This document shows, one piece after another, positions 62,253-64,000 of a stretch of DNA of 64,000 bases. Made by a program: the position numbers and the translations under genes. The stretch is from positions 1 to 64,000 of the forward strand of contig NZ_JALKAO010000005.1 in the NCBI RefSeq assembly GCF_023015985.1, read 5' to 3'. Every line of letters starts with the position of its first letter. The first letter of the stretch is position 1. Source of the DNA: Marivita sp. S6314 (GTDB lineage: Bacteria; Pseudomonadota; Alphaproteobacteria; Rhodobacterales; Rhodobacteraceae). The notes below the pieces were generated by a model, which had not been told where the DNA came from, did not search any database, and saw nothing but the letters and a program-made list of their open reading frames with translations.

Positions 62253-63485
62253 GATATCGTCGTCAAAATCCTGGGCAAAGCGGGTTTTGGCTTTCAGGGC
62301 GTCATAGAGATCATCAAGAAAGTCCGGTCCGGTGCGCCCCGGTGCAACAGATCTGACAATGTCGAGAAGCCCCGCGTCATCCAGAAGCGATCCATCGGGC
62401 ATGACCGCTTCGGTGAACCCGTCGGAATAGAGCAACATCCTGTCCCCGGCGCGCAGATCAATGGCGTGGTCGTGATAGGTCGCTTCGTCGATCAAGCCGA
62501 TTGGCATGCCCCCATCCCCCAAAAAAGCCATGTGCCCATCCGCGCGAATCAAAAGCGGGGCCGGATGGCCCGCCTGAACAAACCGCGCGCGCCCGGTCTG
62601 TGCGGCAACCTGCACATAGGCCATGGTCAGGTATTCGGTGACACCCTTCTGCCCCACCATTCGTTCATTCAACCGCGATGCCACGTCTTGGGGAGGCAGG
62701 AACCCGAACCCCGTGTCCTGCGTACCCAATGCCAGGTTTTCATCTGGAAATTTCGACGACAGATACCCCGCAACCCGCGCTGTGATCATCGCGGACGTGA
62801 TCCCGTGACCCGAAACATCGAGACTAAACAGTCCAAAATCGCCCGTATCTGTGCCAAACATACCCGCCAAATCCCCACCAACGTGACCACAAGACTGCAG
62901 CATCACGCTGACGCGGTTTTTGCCGTACCAGACCGATCGTGTCGGCATCAGGGAGTGCTGCAGGATGCGGGCCTGTTGCAGGTCTTTGTCGATGGACGCA
63001 TGCACGGCCTGAAGTTCAGACAGCGTTTGGGCGATGACATCGTTTTTGGTTTTCAGCTCCCGCTCCATCGACAGGATGCGGGCACCGGCATTGATCCGCG
63101 CGCGCAATTCGTCGCCGTGCACCGGCTTTGTCAGGAAATCATCCGCCCCGGATTCAAGCCCGGACGCAACAGCGGCCTTTTCCGATTTCGATGTCAGCAG
63201 GATAAAATACCCGTAGCTGTCCCGTTGTGTTCTGCGAAACGCAGCGCAGAATTCCACACCGGTCATGCCGGGCATCATCCAGTCCGAGATGATCAGATCG
63301 GGTTGGAAACTGGCACATAACGCAAGCCCCTGTTCGGCGTCTTCCGCCTCGGCAACCTCGAATCCCCAGCGTTTGAGCATGAGGGTGAGGATCCGACGCT
63401 GTGCACGGCTGTCATCGACGACGAGAACGCGACGAAGACACTCCGGCTGCACATTGGGGAACGCCAACTTTGCGTCCTGTAACAT
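62220..63485 (-). CDS. Response regulator with PP2C/SpoIIE phosphatase output
   Basis: The 421-residue protein has an N-terminal receiver (RVLVVDDSRAQRRILTLML, phosphoacceptor Asp in LIISDWMMPGMTG, conserved LLTSK and Lys in FLTKPV), a coiled-coil linker (about 140-180) and a SpoIIE/PP2C phosphatase with VGGDLAGMF, FSLDVSGHGITSAM, LLYSDGFTEA and a C-terminal DDISAALL. Such proteins dephosphorylate anti-sigma antagonists or other partners. ATG 63485 fits; the open frame extends 11 codons more. It is divergent from the Hpt gene and overlaps the Nudix gene. Confidence 0.9.
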   Translation of the reverse strand: MLQDAKLAFPNVQPECLRRVLVVDDSRAQRRILTLMLKRWGFEVAEAEDAEQGLALCASFQPDLIISDWMMPGMTGVEFCAAFRRTQRDSYGYFILLTSKSEKAAVASGLESGADDFLTKPVHGDELRARINAGARILSMERELKTKNDVIAQTLSELQAVHASIDKDLQQARILQHSLMPTRSVWYGKNRVSVMLQSCGHVGGDLAGMFGTDTGDFGLFSLDVSGHGITSAMITARVAGYLSSKFPDENLALGTQDTGFGFLPPQDVASRLNERMVGQKGVTEYLTMAYVQVAAQTGRARFVQAGHPAPLLIRADGHMAFLGDGGMPIGLIDEATYHDHAIDLRAGDRMLLYSDGFTEAVMPDGSLLDDAGLLDIVRSVAPGRTGPDFLDDLYDALKAKTRFAQDFDDDISAALLEYGGV

Positions 63486-63638
63486 ACCTATTTCACCAAC
63501 CCATGCGTCGGCCCCCACACAGGCTTTAGACGTAAGGCGTTAAAGAGGTGTGAAAGCTAAAATGCCCCGCATTTCGTCAAACGCCGTTGCGAATTCTTCA
63601 TTTAGACCTGTTAGCAAGATCCGGAAATGGAGGGAGCC

Positions 63639-63971
63639 ATGATTGACTGGACTCGCGTGGCGGAACTGCGCGACGAAATCGGTGCGGAAGACTTTGAAGA
63701 GGTGGCAGAGCTTTTTCTGATGGAGGTGGAAGACAGTCTTTCGCGGCTGGATGCAGGGACAGGTGATGCCGTTCAGATGCAGGAACTGATGCATTTCCTG
63801 AAAGGGTCCGCCCTCAACCTTGGGTTTTCGGATGTCTCGACCTTGTGCAGCCAGGCCGAAGCGGATGCCGCACAGGGCAAGCTGACGATCAATCCCGAAG
63901 AGCTTCGCGCGCTCTATGCCAAATCCCGGCAGGCCTTTGAAACCGAGTATCCAACCCGCTTTGCCGCCTAA
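63639..63971 (+). CDS. Histidine phosphotransfer (Hpt) protein
   Basis: The 110-residue helical protein carries the Hpt signature LMHFLKGSALNLGF with phosphoacceptor His52. There is no kinase or receiver domain, so it is a free phosphorelay carrier. The ATG at 63639 has GGAGGG just upstream, better than ATG 63627. It is divergent from the receiver-phosphatase gene across 153 bases, suggesting they are partners. The 29 bases after it to the window end show nothing. Confidence 0.87.
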   Translation: MIDWTRVAELRDEIGAEDFEEVAELFLMEVEDSLSRLDAGTGDAVQMQELMHFLKGSALNLGFSDVSTLCSQAEADAAQGKLTINPEELRALYAKSRQAFETEYPTRFAA

Positions 63972-64000
63972 ATCCAGCGATGGATGGATTTCGGATCAAA

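Noticed and set aside
1-64000. tRNA genes, CRISPR arrays, insertion sequences or prophage
   Set aside because: No cloverleaf-like segment, spaced direct repeats, transposase or phage motif was seen in gaps or genes on reading; a dedicated scan would confirm.

Overview
The window is a 64 kb, GC-rich, tightly packed chromosomal segment from an alphaproteobacterium, most likely a marine Rhodobacteraceae (Roseobacter group). This rests on gene content and order: divergent regB with senC-regA, hemD followed by a mitofilin-like gene and hemY beside tsaD-gpsA, tsaE-amgK-murU-addB-addA-trxA, a DUF2853 gene, an NDUFAF5-like methyltransferase beside comF and grxC, and a NavBac-type sodium channel. GTG starts and 4-base stop/start overlaps are frequent. 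No rRNA, tRNA, CRISPR array, transposase or prophage gene was seen, and no gene-free stretch exceeds about 300 bases.

Left end (1-8.4 kb): the tail of a small exported protein, then two GT2-like glycosyltransferases, a methyltransferase and a large glycosyltransferase/hydrolase fusion, probably acting on surface glycans, then a GNAT enzyme and a secreted protein. 8.4-20 kb: a minus-strand hemD, mitofilin-like and hemY operon; a plus-strand tsaD-gpsA-YciI-EVE operon; small envelope and stress proteins; a DUF4214 surface protein; and ahcY. 20-25 kb: an HD hydrolase and a GNAT gene, an A/T-richer Fic gene, then the RegB/SenC/RegA redox regulators. 25-35.6 kb: a PAS-only protein behind a CtrA-like box, then tsaE, the AmgK/MurU cell-wall recycling pair, the AddAB recombination nuclease and thioredoxin.

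35.6-38.2 kb: hslV and hslU, normally adjacent, are separated by a complete brnT-brnA toxin-antitoxin pair on the opposite strand. Two GTATATAC palindromes lie in the brnT/hslU divergent promoter region. This is the most unusual arrangement in the window. 38.3-45.6 kb: a sugar isomerase, a complete peptide-type ABC importer and a proline iminopeptidase. 45.6-50.6 kb: ubiG, a marR-nitrilase-grxC-comF minus-strand operon, an NDUFAF5-like gene and ferrochelatase. 50.7-64 kb: a tiny exported protein, two L,D-transpeptidases around a CAP lipoprotein, the sodium channel, an RNA methyltransferase, a two-subunit ABC exporter, cca, two Nudix hydrolases, Hsp33, and a response-regulator phosphatase divergent from an Hpt protein.

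Most of the segment is ordinary core genome: respiration and redox control, heme, ubiquinone, proteostasis and DNA repair. The accessory parts are the glycan genes at the left end, the Fic gene and brnTA.
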